Positions 1 through 7,163 are shown, numbered from the stretch's first letter. The stretch is DNA of 64,000 nt from Paenibacillus sp. UNC499MF (GCF_900107975.1 NZ_FNVF01000013.1:49924-113923); one strand, 5' to 3'. Program-made: numbers and translations. The notes: generated by a model not told the origin, from the letters alone.

Positions 1-180
1 GTTCTTGTTCCTGGTTCTTGTCGTTCGTTTTTGCAATTCGTTCTTGTTGTTGATTCTCGCAGTTGGTTCTTGCGGCTCGCTTTTTACCATTCGTTCTTGC
101 CTTTTACTCTTGCCATTCGTTCTTGCCGTTTACTCTTAGCGGTCGCTCTTGCCTTCTTCCGGCCCTTCGTTTCTCCCCAG
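1..180. repeat. Degenerate TTCTTG-rich low-complexity tract
   Basis: The first ~155 bases consist of imperfect repeats of TTCGTTCTTG/TCTTGCC. The clearest part is a 26-bp unit beginning CCATTCGTTCTTGCC that occurs twice head to tail (87-112 and 113-138) and then decays. No convincing start or ribosome site supports a gene on either strand. Composition resembles the CTCTTG/TTCTTG satellite at 21351-21503. The tract continues off the left window edge, so its full length is unknown. Confidence 0.7.
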
Positions 181-270
181 ATGCTCATGACGGTACGCCT
201 TTTCATGTGATAACATGAAGCTATACGGGAATCTCTCCCGCTCAAACAACCGAAAGCGAAGTGAACGACT

Positions 271-930
271 GTGGAACGTGAACAGGGACTCCAGGAACTG
301 GAACGCACCCGTCTTATCGCCATCCTCCGGGGCGTCAAACCGGGACAAATTATCCGTACGGCTGAAGCGATGCTCGAAGGCGGTGTTACCGTCCTCGAAG
401 TCACGCTCAATACGCCGGGAGCGTTGGACATGATCCGGGAGCTGAGAAGCAGGCTCGGCGGCCGCATGTTTATCGGCGCGGGCACTGTGCTGGACTTGGA
501 GGACGCCAGACAGGCCATCGAAGCCGGCGCCTCTTTCCTCGTCACTCCGAACACCGACGAGGCCGTGATCGCGCATTCGGTGTCGCAGGGCATCCCGATT
601 TTTCCGGGCGCAATGACGCCGACCGAGATCGTCCGGGCCTGGAAAGCCGGCGCGCAGGCCGTCAAAGTATTCCCGAGCACCGGACTGGGCCTCACCTACA
701 TACGCGAATTGATGGGACCGCTTGACCGTGTGCCTATGATCGCCGTCGGCGGCGTCACGGCCGGCAATATCGGCGAATATTTGCAGGCGGGCTGCTATGC
801 CGCCGGTGCAGGCAGTTCCTTGTGCAAGCTTGCCGATATCGATGCGGGCCGCTTCGATGTGATCACGGCGAACGCACGGCGGTTTACCGGCGCCGTATCC
901 GAGTGGAGGGAAGCCGCATGGACTTCCTGA
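271..930 (+). CDS. eda: KDPG/KHG-type class I aldolase
   Basis: Predicted 2-keto-3-deoxy-6-phosphogluconate (or 4-hydroxy-2-oxoglutarate) aldolase of 219 aa, a single TIM barrel of normal family length. The family cleaves KDPG to pyruvate and glyceraldehyde-3-phosphate in the cytoplasm. Visible hallmarks are the VLEVTLNT strand (Glu43, catalytic base), the FPGAMTPTEI phosphate/substrate loop and AVKVFPS with Lys132 as the Schiff-base lysine. Translation starts at GTG 271; no strong ribosome site is visible, so the start is the least certain part. Its last 13 bases overlap the start of the metallo-hydrolase gene, so the two are co-transcribed. No KDG kinase or dehydratase lies in the window, so the exact sugar-acid substrate cannot be told. 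The family call is firm; eda is by similarity. Confidence 0.88.
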   Translation: MEREQGLQELERTRLIAILRGVKPGQIIRTAEAMLEGGVTVLEVTLNTPGALDMIRELRSRLGGRMFIGAGTVLDLEDARQAIEAGASFLVTPNTDEAVIAHSVSQGIPIFPGAMTPTEIVRAWKAGAQAVKVFPSTGLGLTYIRELMGPLDRVPMIAVGGVTAGNIGEYLQAGCYAAGAGSSLCKLADIDAGRFDVITANARRFTGAVSEWREAAWTS

Positions 931-1703
931 CGTTCCTCGGCACGGGCGACTCGATGGGCGTTCCCCGCGCATACTGCGACTGCGGCGTCTGTACGGAAGC
1001 CCGCACGACCGGCGTCAACCGCAGGCTGCGCTCTTCCGCCCTGCTGAACGGCGGCACGGCCGAGGGCAGTCTGCTTCTCGACTGCGGGCCGAACTGGGGC
1101 CTGCAAATGGAGCGGGCTGGCCTCAGAGACCTGCGCCATGTGCTTATCACCCATGCGCATTACGACCATATCGGCGGCCTTCCCGAGTACGCCGATCTCT
1201 GCCGCTGGCTGGGCATCCGCGGCAAGGTATATGCCGCCGCAGAGGTCGTCGACCGGATCCGCGCCATCTTCCCCTGGATCGACCGCAATCTCGATTATAT
1301 CGCGGTCGATGAAGGCTTTTCCTTCGATGGCTGGGATATTCGCCTGTGGAAGGTGACGCACGGGGCAAACGGATTTTCCTTCGCCCTGCGGTTCGACCGC
1401 AAGGAGAGCTTCAGCTTCGTGTACTGCCCCGATTCCATCGGCCTGAACGAGCAGGAGAAAGCTCCTATGCGAGGTGTCGATCTCCTTGTACTCGGCACGA
1501 GCTTCTACAAGGAAGAAGGAGCCGGCCGATCTGTCTATGATGTGACGGAGGCGCTTGAGCTGCTGCGGGAAGTGAGGCCTTCCCGCACTGTTTTAACGCA
1601 TCTGTCGCACGGAATCGACCTGCTGAAGGACTATGCGCTCCCCGCAGGCACCAGGTTCGCTCAAGCCGGGCTGAGCCTTGCCCTGTCCCGCGATGCCGGC
1701 TGA
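918..1703 (+). CDS. MBL-fold metallo-hydrolase, PhnP-like
   Basis: Predicted 261-aa metallo-beta-lactamase-fold hydrolase. It has an N-terminal FLGTGDSMGVPR strand-loop, a CxC pair (CDCGVC) typical of the PhnP/coenzyme-PQQ-B-like branch, the metal-binding motif THAHYDHIGG, a CPDSIG segment in place of the usual PDT, and a late TVLTHLSHG histidine. Members hydrolyse cyclic phosphodiesters or related phosphoesters with two metal ions. Start ATG 918 follows GGAGGG at 904-909, which lies inside the upstream aldolase gene, so translation is coupled. No other phosphonate-utilisation genes are present, so a role in C-P lyase catabolism is not supported; substrate unknown. Confidence 0.82.
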   Translation: MDFLTFLGTGDSMGVPRAYCDCGVCTEARTTGVNRRLRSSALLNGGTAEGSLLLDCGPNWGLQMERAGLRDLRHVLITHAHYDHIGGLPEYADLCRWLGIRGKVYAAAEVVDRIRAIFPWIDRNLDYIAVDEGFSFDGWDIRLWKVTHGANGFSFALRFDRKESFSFVYCPDSIGLNEQEKAPMRGVDLLVLGTSFYKEEGAGRSVYDVTEALELLREVRPSRTVLTHLSHGIDLLKDYALPAGTRFAQAGLSLALSRDAG

Positions 1704-1766
1704 CGGGCAGGCTCCCGCGCTCCGTGCGGACAAGAAGCGCGTTGGCGCTCAAGCCGCCGGTTATAC

Positions 1767-1800
1767 AGCCGCTCCGCTTATGCGGGTGCGGCTTTGTATT
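1767..1800 (+). terminator. Terminator after aldolase/hydrolase operon
   Basis: AGCCGC (1767-1772) pairs with GCGGCT (1788-1793) around an inner CCGC/GCGG stem, followed by TTTG. The U-run is short. It is the first good hairpin after the hydrolase stop. Confidence 0.5.
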
Positions 1801-1943
1801 CTTCGCGGCCTCCGGTGGAGCTCCGCCGCTGTCATCATCCCGGTATATGCTCCACGGCAGGCACCCGGCTAGGAGATGGAATGCCTTACGCATGACACTC
1901 CGCCTGGGTCTTTCATCAGCTCTTTCACCAGCTCTATACCGGC

Positions 1944-1998
1944 AAAAAGAAGAAGCCCGCCCGGACGTCCGCAAGGACAGGGCTGGCTTCTTCTTTTC
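1944..1998. terminator. Bidirectional terminator between convergent genes
   Basis: Outer arms AAAAAGAAGAAGCC (1944-1957) and GGCTTCTTCTTTT (1985-1997) pair, with an inner GTCC/GGAC stem. A-run and T-run on opposite flanks let it act in both directions, chiefly for the minus-strand regulator ending at 2031. Confidence 0.75.
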
Positions 1999-2030
1999 AT
2001 TTTAAAGCGGCCGGTTCTGCAGAACAGAAG

Positions 2031-2669
2031 CTACACGCTCTCCGCCCGGCGGATTTGATACACGCACTTGGTTCCGCCTTTGGCCAAACATTCGGTGCGT
2101 TCGACCGGCGTTCCGAGCAGTTCCTGGAACAAGGCAAGTTCACATTGACAGGCCTGCTGGTATTGGTCCGCAACCTGGGAGATGGGGCAGTTATGCTCAT
2201 TCAGAATATAATCCCCGTTCTCCCCCTGCTCCAGACTTACCATATAGCCGTTGTCGTTCTGAATCCGGGCCAATTCGGCGACCTTCTCCGGGAAAGACTT
2301 GCCTTCCATCCGGGAGCCGTAACGCTCCGAAAGCTTGTCTTTGCGCCTTTGGAACAGCCGCGTCAGTTTCCCTTCGCCTTCCTCCGCAACCAGCTCTTCC
2401 AGAAGATCCAGAGTCAGCGCGTTGTATTTCTTGGGAAATAAATCATCCGCTTCTTTCGTGAGCGAATACATATGCAAAGGCCTGCCCATTGCCTGGCGTG
2501 CCAGCTTTGATTCGATAAAACCATCTCGATCCAGCGTGTTTAAATGGCGTCTGACGGCCATCTCCGTAATCCCAAGCTCCTTGGCAAGTTCCCCTACACT
2601 GAGAGGGCCCCGGGTCCTGAGCAGAGATAACACGATTTTGCGGGTCGACAGCTCTGCGTCGCGATACAT
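2031..2669 (-). CDS. SufR-like HTH regulator with C-terminal cysteine cluster
   Basis: Predicted 212-aa transcriptional regulator. A DeoR/ArsR-type winged helix fills residues ~5-70 (STRKIVLSLLRTRGPLSVGELAK, then TEMAVRRHLNTLDRDG). The C-terminal half carries five cysteines spaced C-X12-C-X1-C-X17-C-X7-C. The C-X12-C interval recalls the Fe-S-binding pattern of SufR-type repressors, so this is likely a metal- or Fe-S-sensing regulator; that is inference. Start ATG 2669 is chosen over the GTG three codons upstream because AGGTG lies 6 bases before it. It is monocistronic with its own promoter (2702-2730). No suf or other obvious target is adjacent. Confidence 0.8.
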   Translation of the reverse strand: MYRDAELSTRKIVLSLLRTRGPLSVGELAKELGITEMAVRRHLNTLDRDGFIESKLARQAMGRPLHMYSLTKEADDLFPKKYNALTLDLLEELVAEEGEGKLTRLFQRRKDKLSERYGSRMEGKSFPEKVAELARIQNDNGYMVSLEQGENGDYILNEHNCPISQVADQYQQACQCELALFQELLGTPVERTECLAKGGTKCVYQIRRAESV

Positions 2670-2701
2670 GAGAATCACCTGCCTGATGCCTAGATAGTCT
2701 C

Positions 2702-2730
2702 ATTGTATCGTAACCTTCGGCATAAGTAAA
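2702..2730 (-). promoter_or_regulatory. SigA-type promoter of SufR-like gene
   Basis: On the minus strand, TTTACT (2725-2730) and TACAAT (2702-2707) are separated by 17 bp, 32 bases upstream of the start codon. Confidence 0.6.
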
Positions 2731-2747
2731 TTATGAAACACAAAAGT

Positions 2748-2782
2748 ATAAAAACACCGGGACACGCCTTTCCCCGAGTGTC
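2748..2782 (-). terminator. Terminator of DUF86 gene
   Basis: Minus-strand arms ACACTCGGG and CCCGGTGT pair (one bulged base), followed by TTTTTAT. It sits at the stop codon of the DUF86 gene. Confidence 0.55.
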
Positions 2783-3212
2783 AGATCATTTCTTTCTCGA
2801 TAAAAGCTTCTACCGAACGGGTGAAATCCGGGAGAATAACGGGCAGCTCTTTCAGCAGAGGATGAACCCCTTCTCTGGAAAACGTATCGTACTCCTGTAC
2901 GAGAGGTCTGCGAAGCTTCACCAGCGACAGCAAAGCCGCTGTCGTTTCTTCCGAAAACACTTTTTCCGTGCCCAAAATCTCAATAATGTCCTCATAGCTG
3001 CTCGCGTCCCGCATCAGAAAACCGTCAATGAGCAGGCTTCCCACATCCGTGACCGTTTCGATCGCCAGATGAAGAACGCGCTCCTGGGCCAGATACGTGA
3101 TCAGGCGCTTGTCGCCGTTTGAGAATGACTGTTCCAGCTCGGTGCAGCCTGTGAGCAGTTCGGGTACGAAAGCGAGTTTTTGCTTGATTTGGTCCACATT
3201 AACATAATACAT
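2781..3212 (-). CDS. DUF86 / HepT-like HEPN-fold protein (YutE-type)
   Basis: Predicted 143-aa all-helical DUF86 protein, related to the HEPN toxin HepT and to YutE-type proteins. Active HepT proteins carry an R-X4-H-X-Y ribonuclease motif; here the matching segment reads RRPLVQEYD, so the catalytic His is Gln and RNase activity is doubtful. No MNT-type nucleotidyltransferase antitoxin lies nearby, so it is not an obvious toxin-antitoxin pair. Start ATG 3212 (MYYVNVDQIKQ) is preferred to an in-frame ATG at 3245, because the latter lies inside the upstream small membrane gene and AAGGAGG precedes 3212 by ~14 bases. Only 5 bp separate it from that gene. Family call firm, function unknown. Confidence 0.8.
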   Translation of the reverse strand: MYYVNVDQIKQKLAFVPELLTGCTELEQSFSNGDKRLITYLAQERVLHLAIETVTDVGSLLIDGFLMRDASSYEDIIEILGTEKVFSEETTAALLSLVKLRRPLVQEYDTFSREGVHPLLKELPVILPDFTRSVEAFIEKEMI

Positions 3213-3217
3213 GGCGG

Positions 3218-3379
3218 TTATTTCCGCCTCCTTTTCTTGCTCCATTTCGACCAGGCCAGCATAATGACGAACATAACCACAACGATTATGACCAGAAGTA
3301 CGCTCTGCATCAAATATTCCATGCTGAGCTTGGACTCCCCGCTATTTCCGGCGGCCGCTGCAATGTACATTAGATCCAT
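3218..3379 (-). CDS. Small single-span membrane protein (53 aa)
   Basis: An uncatalogued 53-aa reading frame with one hydrophobic segment (VLLVIIVVVMFVIMLAW, residues ~27-43) followed by a strongly basic tail (KWSKKRRRK), the positive-inside topology of a small membrane protein with cytoplasmic C-terminus. It ends 5 bp before the DUF86 start, consistent with translational coupling. Ribosome-site support is modest: AAAGG ~14 bases upstream of ATG 3379, and a second ATG three codons in is possible. Function unknown. Confidence 0.55.
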   Translation of the reverse strand: MDLMYIAAAAGNSGESKLSMEYLMQSVLLVIIVVVMFVIMLAWSKWSKKRRRK

Positions 3380-3442
3380 CTGTGTTCCAGTACCTTTCTT
3401 GTCGGCTTGCGCCGCTTTCTACTCTCAACTAAGTGTAGCCAA

Positions 3443-3474
3443 CCCCCGGCGCCGCCGTCAAGCGGAGCCGGGGG
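3443..3474. terminator. GC-rich hairpin, weak terminator
   Basis: CCCCCGGC (3443-3450) and GCCGGGGG (3467-3474) form a strong stem, but neither flank has a clear U-run. It may stop or stabilise the minus-strand TPR transcript. Confidence 0.35.
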
Positions 3475-3511
3475 CTTCAGGGCGGCAGCTTGGCCAGCTC
3501 CTCGCCGGAGA

Positions 3512-4177
3512 TTACTTGAACCGGGCAAGGATGGCCCAGCGGCGCTGTTTCCGCCTGCTGTATTTGGGCAGAGATTTGTATACCTCGACGGATTCCCGGA
3601 AAGCTTCCTTCGCTTTGTCGGTCCGGCCGAGTTTGCCGTAAAGCAGTCCGAGCCGGTAGTAAGCCTCCACCGAAGAAGACTGCTCGTCTCTGAAACGCTC
3701 CAGCATGTCCACGGCCTGCCGGGGTTCGGTTTCCGCGAGCGCTTCGCCCATTTGCAGGTAAGGATCGCCGTATTTGACGCGGGGGTTGAGCTCCAGCGCT
3801 TTTTTCATGTAAGCAAGGCCTTCCTGCAGCTGATCCATTTTCAGCAGACACAGGCCGATTTCGTAGGAGACATCCGCCGATTCGGACATGACCGGCTCCA
3901 CTTCGCGTAAATAGACGAGCGCCTCGCGGTATTTCCGTTTGTCGATCAGCAGTCGCGCCAGTTCAAGCTTCGAAGAAGCGTGATGGGGATTCGCGCGGAG
4001 CTCCTGCCTCAGCTGCGAGATGCGCCGGTTTCTTTTCAAGGGCCGCAGCAAACTCGGAGAAAGACCGATAAAACGGCGGTCGATGACATACAAAAGAACG
4101 AGCAGAATGATCAATGCGAGCAGAGGACTCCGGGTTATGTAGAGCAAGAGCGAGAACAGAAAAAATTTCCCTAGCAA
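3512..4177 (-). CDS. Membrane-anchored TPR protein
   Basis: Predicted 221-aa protein with an N-terminal hydrophobic region (FFLFSLLLYITRSPLLALII and onward, residues ~4-32), a basic stretch, then at least three tetratricopeptide repeats (SKLELARLLIDKRKYREALVYL; VSYEIGLCLLKMDQLQEGLAYM; AYYRLGLLYGKLGRTDKAKEAF). TPRs scaffold protein contacts, so it likely presents a docking surface at the membrane. Start TTG 4177 is chosen because GGAAGGAGAG precedes it by 5 bases; an upstream in-frame GTG at 4210 would add 11 charged residues and lacks a site. Partner unknown. Confidence 0.75.
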   Translation of the reverse strand: MLGKFFLFSLLLYITRSPLLALIILLVLLYVIDRRFIGLSPSLLRPLKRNRRISQLRQELRANPHHASSKLELARLLIDKRKYREALVYLREVEPVMSESADVSYEIGLCLLKMDQLQEGLAYMKKALELNPRVKYGDPYLQMGEALAETEPRQAVDMLERFRDEQSSSVEAYYRLGLLYGKLGRTDKAKEAFRESVEVYKSLPKYSRRKQRRWAILARFK

Positions 4178-4310
4178 ACCTATCTCTCCTTCCGACCTTT
4201 TCTTTCGCACTTTATCGTACCATAATTTTCAAAAAACCTCATGAAATTGTTTGTGTGACATTGTTGTGACAGCCGTGTGCATGGCCGGGACATTTTTCCT
4301 GGAGGAGGTG

Positions 4311-4338
4311 TGTGCATGGGGCCTCTTTTTAGTATAAT
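4311..4338 (+). promoter_or_regulatory. Possible promoter of 97-aa membrane protein gene
   Basis: A perfect TATAAT at 4333-4338 lies 42 bases before the start codon; the matching -35 (TGTGCA, 4311-4316) is poor. Just upstream, two near-direct repeats of TTGTnTGTGAC (4235-4270) may be a binding site. Confidence 0.4.
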
Positions 4339-4379
4339 TAGACTCAGCATTCTCACGCAGAAAGGATTTCGGTCTGACT

Positions 4380-4673
4380 ATGAATGAACAACAAGCGCGT
4401 AAATGGAGTGTTATGCGGCGCAAGGGTCCCGGCATGTACGTTATGCTCAACTTCGCACTCCCGGTAGGACTCCTGCTGACGGCTCTGGTTTCGCTTCTGG
4501 AATACTCGCTGGCGGGCGAGCTGATCGGAATCTGGCTGCCGATCCGGCTGATCGTGTTCTGTTTTATCGGGTTCTTTATCGGAATGTTTCGCTGGCAGAC
4601 GGTGGACAAGAAGTATCAGCAGGTTGCGCCCAAGTACGGATTGCCCGTTCAATTGGAAAAAAAGTCAAAGTAA
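4380..4673 (+). CDS. Two-span membrane protein, unknown function
   Basis: Predicted 97-aa membrane protein with two hydrophobic segments (residues ~19-42 and ~48-69) and charged ends. The C-terminus (QVAPKYGLPVQLEKKSK) is basic. Start ATG 4380 has AAAGGA ~16 bases upstream, rather far. It is a single-gene unit between its own promoter and a strong terminator. Not recognised as a named family. Confidence 0.6.
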   Translation: MNEQQARKWSVMRRKGPGMYVMLNFALPVGLLLTALVSLLEYSLAGELIGIWLPIRLIVFCFIGFFIGMFRWQTVDKKYQQVAPKYGLPVQLEKKSK

Positions 4674-4714
4674 ACTTCGGCTGGGGCATGCTTTATCCCG
4701 CGCGGTGCCGAAAT

Positions 4715-4761
4715 AAAAAGATCGCTTCTTCGTCATCCGGACGGAAAAGCGATCTTTTTTT
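4715..4761 (+). terminator. Strong intrinsic terminator
   Basis: AAAAAGATCGCTT (4715-4727) pairs with AAGCGATCTTTTT (4747 on), ending in seven T. It closes the 97-aa membrane protein gene and could also stop minus-strand transcription. Confidence 0.85.
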
Positions 4762-5032
4762 ACAGGGCGGGAATCTGCGGAAAGGCCGGGACCGGGCAGC
4801 GTGCGGCATGCCGTATTTGGGCCGCCCCAGACGCACGACGCCAGACCTTATACCGGATGCGCACGTTTGTGCCGCTGCACAGCTCCTGCGGGCTGAAAAT
4901 GCTCCAGTGGGATCGTGACCGGAATTAGGCTAATGAAGTGGGCTTGTCCACCCTCCGGCCTTAAGTCACCTTAAACGACCCAATCCCGAGGTCAGCACGG
5001 CCCGTTTCTTGTCGAGGAGAATCTCGTGACGG

Positions 5033-5398
5033 TTATGAGAAGCCTTCCTCAAGCTCGCGCTTGACGTCCCCGTGCTCCAGCAGACTTGCTTCCAGCTGGT
5101 CTTTTTGCAGCCCGTAAAGATTGGTCGAGCTGTAAAACAGCTCGGCGGTAATGTCCTCGTACGCGTCATGCAGATTGTTGTTGTACCAGTCCAGAGCCAG
5201 ATCGGCGTCGTTGCGGTAAACCGGACCCAGCTTGAAGGACGCTTCTCCGGCGCTGCCTGAAGACGAAGCCTCGTGAGGCTTTTCGAACTTGGCCAGCAGC
5301 GGCTTGTCAAAGCCCTCTACCGCAAATTCGACATCGGCCACTTTGGTGTCTTTGTGGTTTGTAATCCGGGTTACTCTGGCGTGTTTAATGTTCGTCAT
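5033..5398 (-). CDS. Hypothetical acidic protein (121 aa)
   Basis: Predicted 121-aa soluble protein. The N-terminal ~45 residues look like a short beta-rich domain (HARVTRITNHKDTKVADVEFAV); the rest is acidic with an aromatic stretch (LALDWYNNNLHDAYEDITAELF). AGGAGA lies before ATG 5398. The gene stands between a VanZ-like gene and a gene-free stretch of 270 bp (4762-5032) where nothing was found. Family not recognised. Confidence 0.55.
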   Translation of the reverse strand: MTNIKHARVTRITNHKDTKVADVEFAVEGFDKPLLAKFEKPHEASSSGSAGEASFKLGPVYRNDADLALDWYNNNLHDAYEDITAELFYSSTNLYGLQKDQLEASLLEHGDVKRELEEGFS

Positions 5399-5462
5399 TC
5401 GCTCTCTCTCCTGTCTTTGGCATCCTATCCTTTAGCAGGTAGTATGCCCGGAGGAGCGTATT

Positions 5463-5966
5463 TTATCGGCCTCGGACGTTCCCGGACCGGATCAGCCGGA
5501 TGGCCGCGAAAACAGCCATGACCAGCAGCACGCCCGCGCTGTCCATTCCCACGTCAATGGCGTGTCCCGTACGCCCCGGTACGAAGCTCTGATGCCACTC
5601 GTCGGATGCCGCATACACCACGGACAGAAAACCGCCGGCCAGCCATGCGGTCCAAAATGGCCTTCTCATCGCCAGCAACGTGCGGATCCAGAGAAAAGCG
5701 AGCAGCGCGAATTCCGATACGTGGCCCGCTTTACGAATGATGAATTCGGCGAAATCGTACGGCTTTTTGTACGTGACCAGCCCGCCGTCGTAAGTAAATT
5801 CCACCTGGGGAATCCACTGCCGGAGCACATCTTCCTGAACCAGATCACGAAAAAAAGGCCGCATATCCTGTTCCTGGTACGTCTCGGCGGATTTTGCGAA
5901 AATAAAAATCATCCAGACCAGCGTCGCGGCCAGCCACCAGCCATACGTGCGTAAACGCGGCTTCAT
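5463..5966 (-). CDS. VanZ family membrane protein
   Basis: Predicted 167-aa integral membrane protein with about four hydrophobic segments and VanZ-family landmarks: KAGHVSEFALLAFLW, SDEWHQSFVPGRTGHAIDVGMDSAG. VanZ homologues are common in Gram-positives outside vancomycin clusters; VanZ itself gives low-level teicoplanin resistance by an unknown route. An ~80-residue soluble insert follows the first span. AGGAGG precedes ATG 5966 by 12 bases. There are no other glycopeptide-resistance genes nearby, so a resistance role is not implied. Confidence 0.8.
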   Translation of the reverse strand: MKPRLRTYGWWLAATLVWMIFIFAKSAETYQEQDMRPFFRDLVQEDVLRQWIPQVEFTYDGGLVTYKKPYDFAEFIIRKAGHVSEFALLAFLWIRTLLAMRRPFWTAWLAGGFLSVVYAASDEWHQSFVPGRTGHAIDVGMDSAGVLLVMAVFAAIRLIRSGNVRGR

Positions 5967-6030
5967 GTCTTTGTGCCAGCCTCCTTACACGAACTGCCTG
6001 ATATTCTCCCCACTGCGATCAGCCGGACTA

Positions 6031-6369
6031 TCAGGTGTCCCCGTATTCTTCCTCGTAAGTTTTTTTGCGTTTTTTGGCTCCTTCGCCCGATGTCTTTCTT
6101 TGGATACTCACCAGAGCAAAAAAGTCGATAATGATGACATTGAAATAGCCCAGCAGAAAAAACGCGTTATGAAACAGCACGCTGTAAGCGTCATCCGTTA
6201 TACGGGCCCACCAGAGGCAGACCAAAACCGTCATCACCGTATTGAAAAGAGTCGAAGTTCCAAAGGAAAGCCATAGTTTACGGGTGCGCCTCATCATGAA
6301 GATCCCCATAATCAGCGTGATTCCGAATATCAGGATCGTAAACACCCAGTAGAGCGTATTATTCGACAA
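6031..6369 (-). CDS. Small multi-span membrane protein, unknown
   Basis: Predicted 112-aa protein with about three hydrophobic segments (TLYWVFTILIFGITLIMGIF; TLFNTVMTVLVCLWWA; AFFLLGYFNVIIIDFFALV) and a lysine/glutamate-rich cytoplasmic tail. Start TTG 6369 is chosen because AGGAG stands 8 bases upstream; another TTG at 6387 has no good site. Family not recognised. Confidence 0.6.
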   Translation of the reverse strand: MSNNTLYWVFTILIFGITLIMGIFMMRRTRKLWLSFGTSTLFNTVMTVLVCLWWARITDDAYSVLFHNAFFLLGYFNVIIIDFFALVSIQRKTSGEGAKKRKKTYEEEYGDT

Positions 6370-6520
6370 TAGGACCACTCCTGCCAAAAATTACGTTCCA
6401 GCGGAACGCATACTGACCTAAGGGTAGCATGAAAACGCGGCGGTTTACAATAAAGACGGATCGGTGAATACGTCAAAAAAAGTACTTTTTCAGGGTCCTG
6501 AAACTTTCATGCGGCTTATC

Positions 6521-6549
6521 TTGCTTTGAGCCCGGGATCTATGTATAAT
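6521..6549 (+). promoter_or_regulatory. Promoter of tRNA-Ala
   Basis: TTGCTT (6521-6526) and TATAAT (6544-6549) are spaced 17 bp, with a TG extension before the -10. The tRNA begins 21 bases after the -10. A second TATAAT at 6562-6567 is too close to be the promoter. Confidence 0.75.
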
Positions 6550-6569
6550 ACAAATCACGGGTATAATAC

Positions 6570-6642
6570 GGGGCCTTAGCTCAGCTGGGAGAGCGCATCG
6601 CTGGCAGCGATGAGGTCAGGGGTTCGATCCCCCTAGGCTCCA
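6570..6642 (+). tRNA. tRNA-Ala (anticodon GGC)
   Basis: A 73-nt cloverleaf: acceptor GGGGCCT/AGGCTCC with the G3-U70 wobble that identifies alanine tRNAs, D-arm GCTCAGCTGGGAGAGC, anticodon loop CTGGCAG (GGC at 34-36), T-arm with GGTTCGATCC and discriminator A73. CCA is not encoded (A73 is followed by T). It has its own promoter and is followed at once by a terminator hairpin that includes the tRNA 3' end. Confidence 0.95.
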
Positions 6643-6691
6643 TATAAGACAAAAAGCACTCTACGGAGTGCTTTTTGTCTTATATGGAGCC
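6636..6691 (+). terminator. 26-bp perfect hairpin containing the tRNA 3' end
   Basis: Arms 6636-6661 and 6666-6691 are exact inverse complements of 26 bp around a TACG loop (C-UACG-G, a stable UNCG-type tetraloop). The inner part is a normal terminator stem (AAAAAGCACTC/GAGTGCTTTTT); the outer part inverts the tRNA-Ala 3' sequence GGCTCCATATAAG, so the tRNA 3' end could be drawn into the hairpin. Confidence 0.85.
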
Positions 6692-6865
6692 AGCGGGGTC
6701 GAACCCCGGGGGTTCAGTCCGCGCGCACGGAACGAGTGAATAGGCTTCGAAGCTTTGCTTCCGTGAAGGAGCACGGCGTCCGAATCTTCCACTAGAATGC
6801 TGCGCCGAGTTAGCTTCGTCAGCCCTTTAAATCAGAATTCGGACATCCCCCTAGGCTCCATATAA

Positions 6866-6895
6866 GACAAAAGCACTCTTCGGAGTGCTTCTTTT
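6866..6895. terminator. Terminator inside repeat unit 1
   Basis: AAAAGCACTC and GAGTGCTTCTTTT pair around a TTCG tetraloop. The stem is identical to the authentic tRNA-Ala terminator, which is further evidence of duplication. Confidence 0.7.
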
Positions 6896-7082
6896 GTTGT
6901 TGGAGCCAGCGGGGCCGAACCCCGGGGGTTCAGTCCGCGCGCACGGAACGAGTGAATTGGCTTCGAAGCTTTCCTTCCGAGGAGGAGCACGGCGTCCGAA
7001 TCTACCGCTAAAATGCTGCGCCGGGTTAGCTTCGTCAGCCGTTTAATCAAAGATTCGGACATCCCCCTAGGCTCCATAAGTA

Positions 7083-7114
7083 AAACGCCACTACATCTGT
7101 AGTAGCGTTTTTTA
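7083..7114. terminator. Bidirectional terminator after repeat unit 2
   Basis: AAAACGCCACTACA and TGTAGTAGCGTTTTTT pair with one mismatch. It probably also ends the minus-strand Rpn-family gene. Its sequence differs from the two upstream terminators. Confidence 0.7.
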
Positions 7115-7163
7115 TGTCCAGCGGGGCCGAACCCGCGCGGAAGAATCTCTAGAGATCGTTGCT

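Larger units (their letters stand above)
6686..7135. repeat. Tandem 216-bp repeats built from tRNA-Ala 3'-end sequence
   Basis: Two near-identical units start at 6686 and 6902 (216-bp period, ungapped overall) and a third truncated start lies at 7118. Each unit opens with an inverted T-arm/acceptor-like segment (GGAGCCAGCGGGGYCGAACCCC), holds ~150 bp of shared sequence, and closes with a direct copy of the tRNA-Ala 3' end (ATCCCCCTAGGCTCCAT at 6845-6861 and 7061-7077) followed by a terminator. Copy 1 duplicates the real tRNA end plus its terminator stem (~35 bp). An open frame spanning it on the minus strand is repetitive and not gene-like. Confidence 0.85.

Noticed and set aside
918-1703. 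Phosphonate catabolism operon (PhnP homologue)
   Set aside because: No other phn genes; partner is a sugar-acid aldolase.
4966-5310. 114-aa minus-strand frame overlapping the 5033 gene
   Set aside because: Different frame of the same DNA; Arg/Trp/Thr-rich translation and no ribosome site, whereas the 5033-5398 frame has both a site and protein-like composition.
5463-5966. Glycopeptide resistance locus (VanZ)
   Set aside because: Only a lone VanZ-family membrane protein; no vanHAX, vanRS or related genes nearby.
6832-7077. 81-aa minus-strand frame starting and ending with MEPRGMSE-like sequence
   Set aside because: It is entirely made of the tRNA-derived repeat, including inverted tRNA ends; not gene-like.
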